A DNA stretch of 64,000 bases from Acidimicrobiales bacterium (lineage in GTDB: Bacteria; Actinomycetota; Acidimicrobiia; Acidimicrobiales; SKKL01). Positions 8,983 through 16,201 of the stretch are shown in pieces. A model generated the notes under the pieces. The model made no database searches, was not told where the DNA came from, and saw only the letters and a list, made by a program, of their open reading frames with translations. The stretch spans positions 434,001 through 498,000 of the forward strand of contig JAXHLR010000006.1 of NCBI GenBank assembly GCA_034521975.1. Direction: 5' to 3'. Position 1 is the first letter of the stretch, and the number at the start of each line of letters is the position of its first letter. The translations under genes and the position numbers were made by a program.

Positions 8983-10182
8983 TCAGCTCCAGGTGACCTC
9001 GGCCGACCGCTCCGGCGCGTCGGGTTGATCGGGTTCGGTGTGGATCAGACGGGTGGCGATCACCGCGACCACGACGAGCAGGATCCCCACCGCGGTGAAT
9101 GCGGCGCCGAGCCCGTAGAGATCGGCCATGGTCCCGGCCCCGATGGAACCGATGAGGATCCCGAGACTCATCGACATGTTGAACACGCCCATGGTCGATC
9201 CCTGGCCGTAGTGCCGACCCTCCTCGGTGGCCAGCGCACCCAGCGTCGGCCAGACCACCGCCTCACCGATCCCCATCACCGCAAAGATCGCCACCAGGTA
9301 GACGAACTGACCGGCGTGGGGGATCGACAGCATCGCCCCGGCCATGATGCAGCTGCCGATCAGCACCAGCCTGCCGCGGTCGAACCGGTCGGCCAACCGC
9401 CCGAAGGGGGTCTGCAACGCGGCGTTGGTGAGGGTCCGGGTGGCGATCACGACGCCGATCTGTGACCCCGACGCATCCATGAACTCGTCCATCAGCAGCG
9501 GCAGGAACGCCATCGACGGGACCATCACCACCATGGTCGAGGCCCGGGCACTCATGATGCCGACGACCCGCGGACTGTGGATCATTGCCGTGAAGGTCTG
9601 CAGGAGCGGAGGGCGGTCGACGACCTTGCGCCCGTGGTCGGCGGGCAGCACGAAGCGGACGAGCAGCAGGGCGATGCCAGCCATGGCGCTCATCGCGTAG
9701 AACGCCGACTCCATCCCCAGCCCGTCGAGGAAGACGCCGCCGACGATCGGTCCCGAGCCGATGCCGGCGAAGAGCGCGACGTTGAGCTGGCCCATGAGCC
9801 GACCCTCCTCCCCGGCGGGCGCGAGGTCGGCGACATAGGACATCGCGATCGGGATGATCATGGCCGAGCCGACACCCTGCACGATGCGGATGAGCATCAG
9901 ATCCAGGACCGAGCTGGCCACAACGAACAGGAGGCCGGTGAGGGAGTAGACCGTCAGTCCGACAAGCATGAACCGTCGTCGCCCCCGCCGGTCGGACAGG
10001 CCACCGACGATCGGCTGGCAGATCCCACGGCTCACCGAGAAGCCGGCGACCATCAGACCGATCATCGTGCTCGACGCGCCGAGCTCCTCCGCGTAGAGCG
10101 GCATGATCGGGATGATGATGCCGAGGCCGAGCAGCGCGACGAACACCGTGGCCAGCAGCGTCAGGAGGATGCGACGGTCCAT
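8983..10182 (-). CDS. MFS transporter, DHA1-like (12 TM)
   Basis: The 399-residue transporter has about 12 hydrophobic segments and MFS motif A as GGLSDRRGRRRFMLVG near residues 60-75. A second A-like motif, GRLADRFDRGRLVLIG, occurs in the C-terminal half, as is usual for drug:H+ antiporters. I prefer the ATG at 10182 over TTG at 10188 because GAGAGGA is spaced correctly only for the ATG. It lies 57 bp downstream of a MarR-type regulator on the same strand, the classic arrangement for a regulated efflux pump, so the regulator probably controls it. Substrate unknown. Confidence 0.88.
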   Translation of the reverse strand: MDRRILLTLLATVFVALLGLGIIIPIMPLYAEELGASSTMIGLMVAGFSVSRGICQPIVGGLSDRRGRRRFMLVGLTVYSLTGLLFVVASSVLDLMLIRIVQGVGSAMIIPIAMSYVADLAPAGEEGRLMGQLNVALFAGIGSGPIVGGVFLDGLGMESAFYAMSAMAGIALLLVRFVLPADHGRKVVDRPPLLQTFTAMIHSPRVVGIMSARASTMVVMVPSMAFLPLLMDEFMDASGSQIGVVIATRTLTNAALQTPFGRLADRFDRGRLVLIGSCIMAGAMLSIPHAGQFVYLVAIFAVMGIGEAVVWPTLGALATEEGRHYGQGSTMGVFNMSMSLGILIGSIGAGTMADLYGLGAAFTAVGILLVVVAVIATRLIHTEPDQPDAPERSAEVTWS

Positions 10183-10239
10183 CAGCAATCCTCTCGATCG
10201 GAGGCTCGACCTGGGCCGTTTCCGACACCGATGGCGGTG

Positions 10240-10686
10240 CTAGCCACGTCCGTCATCGCCGGCCAGCGATTCCAACAGGGGCACCGCGGCGGCGATCGTC
10301 TGTCGCTGCGACGCGTCGAGTCGGGACAGACGCTCGGCCAGCCACGCGTTGCACCGGACCCGGCTCGCCTCGATCCACCGATCGCCCGCCTCGCTGACCT
10401 GGACACGACAGACCCGTCGATCCCGCTCCTCGGGCATGCGCTCCACCAAGCCGTGATCGACGAGGCTGGTCACGACGCGGCTCACCACCGCCCGTGACAG
10501 GCGTTCCTTCTCCGCCAGGGCACCCATGCTGATGGGCTGGTAGCGGTGGATGGCGCCCAGCACCGACAACTGGGTGGGCGTCAGGGAGGTCTCGGCCCCG
10601 CGCATCGCCCGACCGAGCGGCACCACACCGGCTCGCAGCAATGCCGCCAGCTCGAGCAACGCGTCCTCATCGGGTTCAACCTCCAT
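10240..10686 (-). CDS. MarR-family transcriptional regulator
   Basis: The 148-residue protein has the MarR winged helix-turn-helix: helices around MGALAEKERLSRAVVSRVV, then LVDHGLVER and the beta wing with ERDRRVCRVQVSEAG (about residues 55-110), flanked by dimerisation helices. MarR proteins are dimeric repressors that usually release DNA on binding phenolic or other small ligands. It precedes an MFS exporter gene, and an interrupted palindrome lies 19 bp upstream of its start, consistent with autoregulation and control of the pump. Confidence 0.9.
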   Translation of the reverse strand: MEVEPDEDALLELAALLRAGVVPLGRAMRGAETSLTPTQLSVLGAIHRYQPISMGALAEKERLSRAVVSRVVTSLVDHGLVERMPEERDRRVCRVQVSEAGDRWIEASRVRCNAWLAERLSRLDASQRQTIAAAVPLLESLAGDDGRG

Positions 10687-10705
10687 CGACCGGACGGTAT
10701 CGACC

Positions 10706-10728
10706 GATGCTTGACAAACACAAACATC
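10706..10728. promoter_or_regulatory. Candidate MarR operator (interrupted palindrome)
   Basis: The sequence GATGCTTG, a 7-nt spacer and CAAACATC form an inverted repeat of two 8-base arms with one mismatch, centred about 30 bp upstream of the marR start. A TTG...CAA core with AT-rich centre is typical of MarR-family operators, and this patch is notably AT-rich for the region. Assignment to this regulator is inference from position. Confidence 0.5.
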
Positions 10729-10804
10729 GTGGAGTCGACGGGCCGAGACAGTGCGCGGTGATCACCGGTAGCAAACCGCCCCGCCACCCGCCACGATGGG
10801 GGCG

Positions 10805-11173
10805 ATGCCGGTACAGATCAGCGCCCAGAGGTTCGATGAGTTGGTGGGCGAGGCGATCGACCTCATCCCCGCCGAGCTGGCCGAGAAGATGGACAACGTC
10901 GCCATCCTCACCGCCAAGCGACCACCGCCCGACCAGGCCCGCCGAGGCAGGACCTTGCTGGGTCTCTACCAGGGCGTGAGCCTCGACCGGCGATCGCCGG
11001 TGTCCTACACCTCGGTGCTTCCCGACCGCATCACCGTGTTCCGTGACGCGCACTGCCGCCTGGCCCGCGACGAGGACGACCTGCGTCTACGAGTCGCCCA
11101 CACGGTGGCCCACGAGATCGCCCACCACTTCGGGATCTCCGACGACCGCCTGCGCGAGCTCGGCGCGTACTGA
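10805..11173 (+). CDS. Minimal zincin-type metallopeptidase family protein
   Basis: The 122-residue protein has the HEIAHHFG zinc motif (HExxH) near residues 108-112, followed by DDRLRELGAY, and an N-terminus MPVQISAQRFDELVGEAIDLIP typical of small actinobacterial 'metallopeptidase family' proteins (DUF1025-like minimal zincins). Their proteolytic activity is unproven. The ATG at 10805 follows a GGGGGCG stretch and matches the usual N-terminus better than the ATG at 10796. It stands between the divergent marR and an SDR gene. Confidence 0.85.
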   Translation: MPVQISAQRFDELVGEAIDLIPAELAEKMDNVAILTAKRPPPDQARRGRTLLGLYQGVSLDRRSPVSYTSVLPDRITVFRDAHCRLARDEDDLRLRVAHTVAHEIAHHFGISDDRLRELGAY

Positions 11174-11217
11174 CACCTTTCCGCAACGCGGTCCGAACCC
11201 GCCACCCACAGCCCGCC

Positions 11218-11223
11218 TAGGGT
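11218..11223 (+). promoter_or_regulatory. Probable -10 box of a leaderless promoter (TAGGGT)
   Basis: TAGGGT is followed by exactly 6 nt and the ATG of the SDR gene at 11230; no ribosome-binding site fits between. Confidence 0.45.
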
Positions 11224-11229
11224 GCGTCC

Positions 11230-11982
11230 ATGGACTTGGGCATCGACGGCAAGCGCGCAGCGGTGGCGGGAGCCTCGGCGGGCCTCGGCTTCTCGACCGC
11301 CAAGGCACTGGCGGCTGCCGGTGTGCAGGTGGCCATCTGCGGACGCGACGAGCAACGGCTGCAGCGGGCCGCCGCCGAGCTCGGTGCGCTCGGCCCGACA
11401 CCGGTCGCCATCCCCGCCGACGTGAGCACCCCCGAGGGAGCGACCGCCTTCGTCGAGTCGGCCAACGCCGCGCTCGGCGGGATCGACATCCTGGTCCCCA
11501 ACGCCGGAGGGCCCCCACCGGGGACCTTCGCCTCCACCCCGATCGAGGCGTACGGGCCCGCCCTCGAGCTCAACCTGCTGTCCACCGTCGCCATGTGCCA
11601 GCGCGCGGTTCCGGCCATGCAGGAGCAGGGATGGGGTCGCGTGGTGGCCATCACCTCGGCCTCGGTGCGCCAGCCCATCCCCAACCTCATCCTGTCCAAC
11701 ACGGCCCGCGCCGGGGTGACCGGGTTCTTGAAGACCCTCGCCCTCGAGGTCGCCCCCGACGGGGTCACGGTCAACTCGGTCCAGCCCGGCCTGCACTTCA
11801 CCGACCGCATGCGCTCGCTCGGCGCCGACCCGGAGCAAGCCGCCGCAGGCATCCCGGTGCGCTCGGTCGGCGATCCCGACGACTTCGGCGCGGTCTGCGC
11901 CTTCATCTGCTCCCAGCACGCCCGGTTCATCACCGGCGCGGCGATCCCGGTCGATGGCGGCACCGTCCGGGGCCTGCAATAG
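11230..11982 (+). CDS. SDR-family oxidoreductase with atypical active site
   Basis: The 250-residue protein has a Rossmann nucleotide-binding motif (AGASAGLGFSTAK, residues 14-26), the NAG-type motif VPNAGG and a C-terminal FITGAAIPVDGG typical of short-chain dehydrogenases. The catalytic Tyr-x3-Lys is absent: ITSASVRQP is followed by NLILSNTARAG, so Tyr and Lys are replaced by Ser and Arg. A known subgroup of SDRs shares this replacement, and its chemistry is not well defined. The start sits 6 nt behind a TAGGGT box. The Dabb gene follows after 7 bp and is probably cotranscribed. Confidence 0.88.
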   Translation: MDLGIDGKRAAVAGASAGLGFSTAKALAAAGVQVAICGRDEQRLQRAAAELGALGPTPVAIPADVSTPEGATAFVESANAALGGIDILVPNAGGPPPGTFASTPIEAYGPALELNLLSTVAMCQRAVPAMQEQGWGRVVAITSASVRQPIPNLILSNTARAGVTGFLKTLALEVAPDGVTVNSVQPGLHFTDRMRSLGADPEQAAAGIPVRSVGDPDDFGAVCAFICSQHARFITGAAIPVDGGTVRGLQ

Positions 11983-11989
11983 TGCTGCC

Positions 11990-12283
11990 GTGATCAGGCA
12001 CTGCGTCACCTTCCGGTTCGTCGACGGCGCAACCGACGAGGCGATCGCCGCCTTCGAAGCGGGGCTGTCGGCCCTCCCTGCGGCGATCGACGACATCAAG
12101 GGCTACTGGTACGGGCGGGATCTCGGGCTCCGCGACACCAACGCCGACTTCGCCGTGATCGCGGACTTCGCCGACGAGGCCGGCTACCGGACCTATGCCG
12201 GCCACACCGCCCATCGGGCGGTGATCCGCGATCTGGCCGATCCCATCGTCGCCGAGCGCAACGCGGTGCAGTTCTCGTGGTGA
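11990..12283 (+). CDS. Dabb-family (stress-responsive A/B barrel) protein
   Basis: The 97-residue protein begins VIRHCVTFRFVDGATDEAI, the usual N-terminal strand of dimeric alpha/beta-barrel (Dabb) proteins, continues with a central YWYGRDLGL and ends around FADEAGYRTYAGHTAHRAV. Dabb proteins form homodimeric barrels; members include stress proteins and cyclases such as olivetolic acid cyclase. The GTG at 11990 is chosen because it directly precedes the conserved strand and follows the SDR stop by 7 bp. Function here is unknown. Confidence 0.85.
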   Translation: MIRHCVTFRFVDGATDEAIAAFEAGLSALPAAIDDIKGYWYGRDLGLRDTNADFAVIADFADEAGYRTYAGHTAHRAVIRDLADPIVAERNAVQFSW

Positions 12284-12344
12284 GCGGTTCGCCGCAGCGG
12301 TCAGGGTCCCCCTCGTTGTCACACCCCTCGGGTACAACTGGACC

Positions 12345-13259
12345 ATGAACCTCGACGCCCCGGCCACCGGAGCTGCGCCCGATCCCGGCGACGACACGAT
12401 GGCCGCCGACGCCGCGCTGTTCGAGATCGAGGGGCCAACGGTCTCCACGCCACGGCACCTGTCGCCGTCGTCGGCCACGCTGTTCGCACAGTGCCCCCGA
12501 CGCTGGCGGTACCGCTACATCGACAAGCTGCCCGAACCGGTGGGAGAGGACGCCCTCATCGGGACCTTCGCCCACCGGGTGCTCGAGCTGTTGCTGGCCG
12601 AGCCTCCCCGCCGCCGTACGACCGAGCGCGCTCGCTCCATCGCCCGCACGGTGTGGCCCGAGACCGCTCGTCACCCCGACTTCGCCCACCTCGGCCTCGA
12701 TGAGGCCGCCTCCCGCGCCTTTCGGTGGAAGGGATGGAGCGCCATCGAAGGCCTCTGGGCGGTCGAGGATCCCACCACCGTCGAGGTCGCCGCCACCGAG
12801 CACCGGGTGCGGGCCGAGGTCGGTGGCGTCCCGTTCCTCGGCGTGATCGACCGCCTCGATCGCTGCGACGACGGGCTGGTGGTGACCGACTACAAGTCGG
12901 GCCGACCACCGTCGCGCCGGTTCGAAGCCGACAAGCTCACCCAGGTCCTGCTCTACGCGGCGGCGGTCGCCACCGAGGGCGAGGCGCCCGTGCGGGCTCG
13001 ACTCGTCTACCTCGGGTCGAGGTCGCTCGAGACCCCGGCGACCGACCACGCGGTGGCCGACGCGGTCACCGCGCTTCGGGCGACGTGGGACCAGCTGTGC
13101 GAGGCGGTCCGCACCGACACCTTCGATCCCGAGCCCGGCCCGCTGTGCGGCTGGTGTCCCCACGTGGCCCGGTGCCCGGAGGGCCTGGCCGAGATCCAGC
13201 GTCGCCACGACGAGGGTCGACTTCGATCCGACGCCCCTGGTGCGGCGCTGGTCGCCTGA
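12345..13259 (+). CDS. RecB/Cas4-like PD-(D/E)xK nuclease with Fe-S cysteines
   Basis: The 304-residue protein is a stand-alone member of the RecB/AddB-C/Cas4 exonuclease family. LSPSSATLFAQCPRRWRYRY carries the first Cys (about residue 50). H in FAHRVLELL, D in FLGVIDRLDR and D/K in VVTDYKSGRP form the nuclease core. CGWCPHVARC adds three Cys at about 268, 271 and 277. One early and three late Cys are the pattern of the [4Fe-4S] cluster of AddB and Cas4. There is no helicase domain and no cas gene nearby, so a general single-strand exonuclease role in repair is more likely than CRISPR adaptation. Confidence 0.88.
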   Translation: MNLDAPATGAAPDPGDDTMAADAALFEIEGPTVSTPRHLSPSSATLFAQCPRRWRYRYIDKLPEPVGEDALIGTFAHRVLELLLAEPPRRRTTERARSIARTVWPETARHPDFAHLGLDEAASRAFRWKGWSAIEGLWAVEDPTTVEVAATEHRVRAEVGGVPFLGVIDRLDRCDDGLVVTDYKSGRPPSRRFEADKLTQVLLYAAAVATEGEAPVRARLVYLGSRSLETPATDHAVADAVTALRATWDQLCEAVRTDTFDPEPGPLCGWCPHVARCPEGLAEIQRRHDEGRLRSDAPGAALVA

Positions 13260-13383
13260 CCCCGGCGGGGACCTCAGGATTCCACGCCGCACGCTCTCGC
13301 ACCGTCCACAGACCCGCCCCTGTGCCGATGCTCGCAACGCTGCGAGTGCCTGGTCGGGCCCGCGGTCTGCGACGATACTGGTC

Positions 13384-13983
13384 ATGACCATCGGTGATCG
13401 CTTCGAGGAGGTCCTCGCCGCGGCCAAGCGCGGCGAGGACCACGCCTTCGAGGTGATCTACCGCGATCTGGCACCCCTGGTGCTCGCCTACCTCCGGTCG
13501 AACGGCGCCCGCGAACCCGAGGATCTCACCAGCGAGGTGTTCGTGGCCGTGGTGCGCAACGTGACCCGGTTCGACGGCGAGGAGATCGCGTTCCGGTCAT
13601 GGGTGCTCACCATCGCCCACCGGCGCCTCATCGACTCGTTCCGGCACCGTTCACGGCGCCCGGAGGATCCGGCCCTGCCCGATGACGTGCAGGCGCAGAT
13701 GCCCCCCGACCCCGCCACCGCCGAGACCGAGGCGCTCGACCACTTGGCCACCGCGGATCTCGGCGATGCCCTGAGCGCGCTCACGGCCGATCAACGGGCG
13801 GTCATCACCTTGCGCATTCTTGCCGATGTACCGATCAAGGAGGTGGCCGACATCCTCGGCAAACCCGAGACCTCGATCAAGAGCCTGCAACACCGGGCGC
13901 TCGCCAGCTTGGCCCGCCACCTCCGCTCGGCCGAGGACAGTGTCGATACCGGCCAGTATCCTCAGAGCGACCGGGGGCGATGA
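13384..13983 (+). CDS. RNA polymerase sigma factor, ECF (sigma-70 family)
   Basis: The 199-residue protein has region 2 (FEVIYRDLAPLVLAYLRSNGA, then PEDLTSEVFVAVVRNV and FRSWVLTIAHRRLIDSFR, about residues 20-90) and region 4 (LSALTADQRAVITLRI, VPIKEVADILGKPETSIKSL, about 130-175). The start is set at ATG 13384; the frame extends upstream but without conserved sequence or a ribosome-binding site. ECF factors direct polymerase to small stimulus-specific regulons and are usually held by an anti-sigma factor. The next gene, 7 bp downstream, encodes a single-pass membrane protein in the expected position for that partner. Confidence 0.9.
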   Translation: MTIGDRFEEVLAAAKRGEDHAFEVIYRDLAPLVLAYLRSNGAREPEDLTSEVFVAVVRNVTRFDGEEIAFRSWVLTIAHRRLIDSFRHRSRRPEDPALPDDVQAQMPPDPATAETEALDHLATADLGDALSALTADQRAVITLRILADVPIKEVADILGKPETSIKSLQHRALASLARHLRSAEDSVDTGQYPQSDRGR

Positions 13984-13990
13984 CTAGGAC

Positions 13991-14806
13991 ATGACCGAGA
14001 CCAGCGGCGCGCAGCCCCCCGAGGGCCACGACGACCTGACCAGCGAGCTTGCTCAGCTGGTCGGCGACGCCGATCTGGCTCGACGCGCGCTTGAAGGGCT
14101 GCGCAGCGACCTCATCGCTCCCCTCGATCCCGCGCTCACCGAACAGCACCTTGCCGCGATGTCGGCGGCGGCGCCCCAGGCGGATGAGCCGGCCGCCGAG
14201 GTCGTCGACCTGCGTTCGAGGCGGGTCCGGCGGGCGACCGTCGGCACCGTCGTCGGGTTGATCGCCATCGGCTCCACGGGCGGGTTGGCCGCTGCCGGAC
14301 ACCTGCCCCCGGTGATCCAGGACCCGCTGAGTCGGGTCGCTGGCGTGGTCTCCATCGACCTTCCCCGCTCCACACCCGACGCCACCATCGTGGTACCCCG
14401 AACCCCGGGCACAACGGGCGACACACCCGGCGCCACCGTCGACGCGCCGGGCACCAGCAACGGCTCGCCCAGCGACACCGCACCCGGCCAAACCGGTAAC
14501 ACCCCCAGCGACACCGCACCCGGCCAAAGCAGCGACACGCCAGGCGACACCGCACCCGGCCAGGGCGGGTCACCCGTGCAGGCGCCCGGGGTGACACCAC
14601 CGGGCCAGGGCGGTGACACCCCCAGCGACACCGCACCCGGCCAAACCGGTAACACCCCCAGCGACACCGCACCCGGCCAAACCGGCGACACCCCCGGCGA
14701 CACCCCCGGCGACACCGCACCCGGCCAGGGCGGGTCACCCGTGCAGGCGCCCGGGGTGACACCACCGGGCCAGGGCGGCCAGGGCCAGGGCGGGTCACCC
14801 GGCTGA
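13991..14806 (+). CDS. Single-pass membrane protein with extracytoplasmic PGQ repeats, putative anti-sigma partner
   Basis: The 271-residue protein has an N-terminal acidic helical domain (about 1-75), one hydrophobic segment (VGTVVGLIAIGSTGGLAAAG, about 84-103) and a long low-complexity tail made of SDTAPGQTGNTP and GGSPVQAPGVTPPGQ units. Position right after an ECF sigma gene suggests a regulator or anti-sigma factor, but there is no HxxxCxxC zinc motif, so this is inference. The Pro/Gly/Thr/Gln tail would lie outside the membrane and may span the wall. The tail is encoded by long direct repeats and is prone to length change. Confidence 0.72.
   Translation: MTETSGAQPPEGHDDLTSELAQLVGDADLARRALEGLRSDLIAPLDPALTEQHLAAMSAAAPQADEPAAEVVDLRSRRVRRATVGTVVGLIAIGSTGGLAAAGHLPPVIQDPLSRVAGVVSIDLPRSTPDATIVVPRTPGTTGDTPGATVDAPGTSNGSPSDTAPGQTGNTPSDTAPGQSSDTPGDTAPGQGGSPVQAPGVTPPGQGGDTPSDTAPGQTGNTPSDTAPGQTGDTPGDTPGDTAPGQGGSPVQAPGVTPPGQGGQGQGGSPG
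14468..14778 (+). repeat. Two interleaved long direct repeats in the tail of the putative anti-sigma gene
   Basis: A 61-bp exact repeat occurs at 14468-14528 and 14621-14681 (offset 153 bp), and a 71-bp exact repeat at 14543-14613 and 14708-14778 (offset 165 bp). Both offsets are multiples of three, so recombination between copies keeps the frame. The near-perfect copies imply recent duplication or ongoing homogenisation. Confidence 0.9.
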
Positions 14807-15097
14807 GATTTCTCGCTCCGGGGCGTATCTCCACTTCCCGCTGGAGCGATCACGATTACAGAGCCCGCGGGAGCGGGATCGAGATCTCTGGATCTCTCGG
14901 CTGGACAGGTTTCGACACCCTCGCCGCCTGTTTGCACCGGTTCCGCCGCCGGATCCGGCCGAGATCACCGGGGGTTCGGTACACGTGGCGTACCGAACCC
15001 CCGGAAGTCTTCTTCGGCCCGTGCGCCGTCCCGGTGGGAGCGAGACCGCCCTTGTGCGCGGGTACGGTGTCGGGACGATGCAACAGAGTGAGTTCTT
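14807..15097. other. 291-bp intergenic region with a perfect hairpin
   Basis: No coding sequence is convincing here. The main structure is the 15-bp-arm hairpin at 14968-15004. A short frame at 15078-15110 (ATG, MQQSEFLCTN, TGA) overlaps the GTG start of the M48 gene in another register and lies 9 nt behind TACGGT; it could be a leader peptide but the evidence is thin. Confidence 0.5.
14968..15004. promoter_or_regulatory. Perfect inverted repeat, 15-bp arms, 7-nt loop
   Basis: CCGGGGGTTCGGTAC and its exact reverse complement flank the loop ACGTGGC. The structure lies 94 bp before the M48 peptidase start and 162 bp after the repeat-protein stop. There is no clear T tract, so it is either a T-less actinobacterial terminator of the sigma operon or a protein-binding operator for the M48 gene. 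Confidence 0.7.
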
Positions 15098-16195
15098 GTG
15101 TACGAACTGATCGCCCGTAACCGCCGGATGAGCTGGCTGCTCCTCGTCGGCAGCTTCCTCCTGCTCGTCCTCGTCGCGGGCGCGATCAGCTTGAGCCTCC
15201 GGGCGGGTGTGGCGGGGGTCGTCATCGGGGTCGTCATCGCCGCGGCCATGACCTTCGGCGCCTACTGGAAGTCCGACACCGTCGCCCTGGCGGCCACCAG
15301 GGCCCAACCGGCGTCGGTCGACGAGTACCCGAGACTCCACAACCTGGTCGAGGGCATGGCGCTGGCGGCGGGAATCCCCAAGCCCCGCGTCTACGTCGTC
15401 CACGACCCGGCTCCCAACGCCTTTGCCACCGGTCGCGATCACGAGCACGCGGCCATCGCCGTCACCACCGGACTGCTCGAACACCTCACCCGGACCGAGC
15501 TCGAGGGCGTCATCGCCCACGAGCTGGCCCACGTGCGCAACTATGACATCCGGGTCACCACGATCGCGGTGGCCACCGCCGGCGCCATCGCCATCATCTG
15601 CGACCTGTTCTGGCGACTCCTGTGGTTCGGCGGGGGCCGGAGCCGCAGCAGCAACTCGGGCGGAAGCCCCATCGCGCTCATCGGCATCATCGCGGTGGTC
15701 ATCCTCGCCCCCATGGCGGCGGCGCTCATCCGGTCCGCGGTCAGTCGACGCCGCGAGGCCCTGGCCGACGCCACCGCGGTCGAGCTGACGCGGTACCCCA
15801 CCGGGCTCCGCCAGGCCCTCGAGAAGCTGGCGTCGAACACTGCGGTGGTACATCACGCCTCCCACGCCACCGCGCACCTCTGGATCGAGTCTCCGCTCGA
15901 CACCGAGAAGGGCCATGAACAAGCCAGGCTCAACGGCCTGTTCAACACCCACCCACCCATCTCCGAGCGGATCGACACGCTCCGTGAGCTCGAGGGGCTT
16001 CCCCCGTGGGAGGGCCCCGAACGACCGTCGCAGCCGGCAGCACCGCCGCCACCTCCTGCGTCGCCACCAGCCGGATCCCACCAGCACGGCGTCGCCCCGC
16101 AGGGACGAGGGTGGTACCCCGACCCCTCCGGCGACCGGAGCCAGGTGCGCTACTGGGACGGTCGAGGTTGGACCACCTGGGTGAAATCCCGCTGA
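15098..16195 (+). CDS. M48-family zinc metallopeptidase (HtpX-like) with C-terminal DUF2510
   Basis: The 365-residue membrane protease starts at GTG. Two N-terminal hydrophobic helices (about 14-35 and 38-60) precede the catalytic region, with the zinc motif HELAH at about residues 141-145. A third hydrophobic stretch follows, then REALADATAVELT, which supplies the usual Glu ligand, and DTEKGHEQARLNGLFNTHPPISER typical of M48B. The end, GWYPDPSGDRSQVRYWDGRGWT, is a DUF2510 motif found on actinobacterial membrane proteins. HtpX-like proteases act in membrane protein quality control; the substrate here is unknown. mutM follows 6 bp downstream. Confidence 0.92.
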   Translation: MYELIARNRRMSWLLLVGSFLLLVLVAGAISLSLRAGVAGVVIGVVIAAAMTFGAYWKSDTVALAATRAQPASVDEYPRLHNLVEGMALAAGIPKPRVYVVHDPAPNAFATGRDHEHAAIAVTTGLLEHLTRTELEGVIAHELAHVRNYDIRVTTIAVATAGAIAIICDLFWRLLWFGGGRSRSSNSGGSPIALIGIIAVVILAPMAAALIRSAVSRRREALADATAVELTRYPTGLRQALEKLASNTAVVHHASHATAHLWIESPLDTEKGHEQARLNGLFNTHPPISERIDTLRELEGLPPWEGPERPSQPAAPPPPPASPPAGSHQHGVAPQGRGWYPDPSGDRSQVRYWDGRGWTTWVKSR

Positions 16196-16201
16196 GGCCC
16201 C

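Noticed and set aside
7320-8996. 558-residue plus-strand frame opposite pgi
   Set aside because: Antisense shadow; pgi signatures are all on the minus strand.
12345-13259. Cas4 of a CRISPR system
   Set aside because: The protein has the Cas4/AddB Fe-S nuclease pattern, but no cas1, cas2 or repeat array is present in the window.
14440-14806. Possible CRISPR array in the repeat-rich region
   Set aside because: Repeats are in frame, of unequal length, overlapping and without unique spacers; they encode a PGQ-rich tail.
15078-15110. Leader peptide (MQQSEFLCTN) for the M48 gene
   Set aside because: The -10-like TACGGT is 9 nt away, the overlap with the GTG is out of register, and nothing else supports translation.
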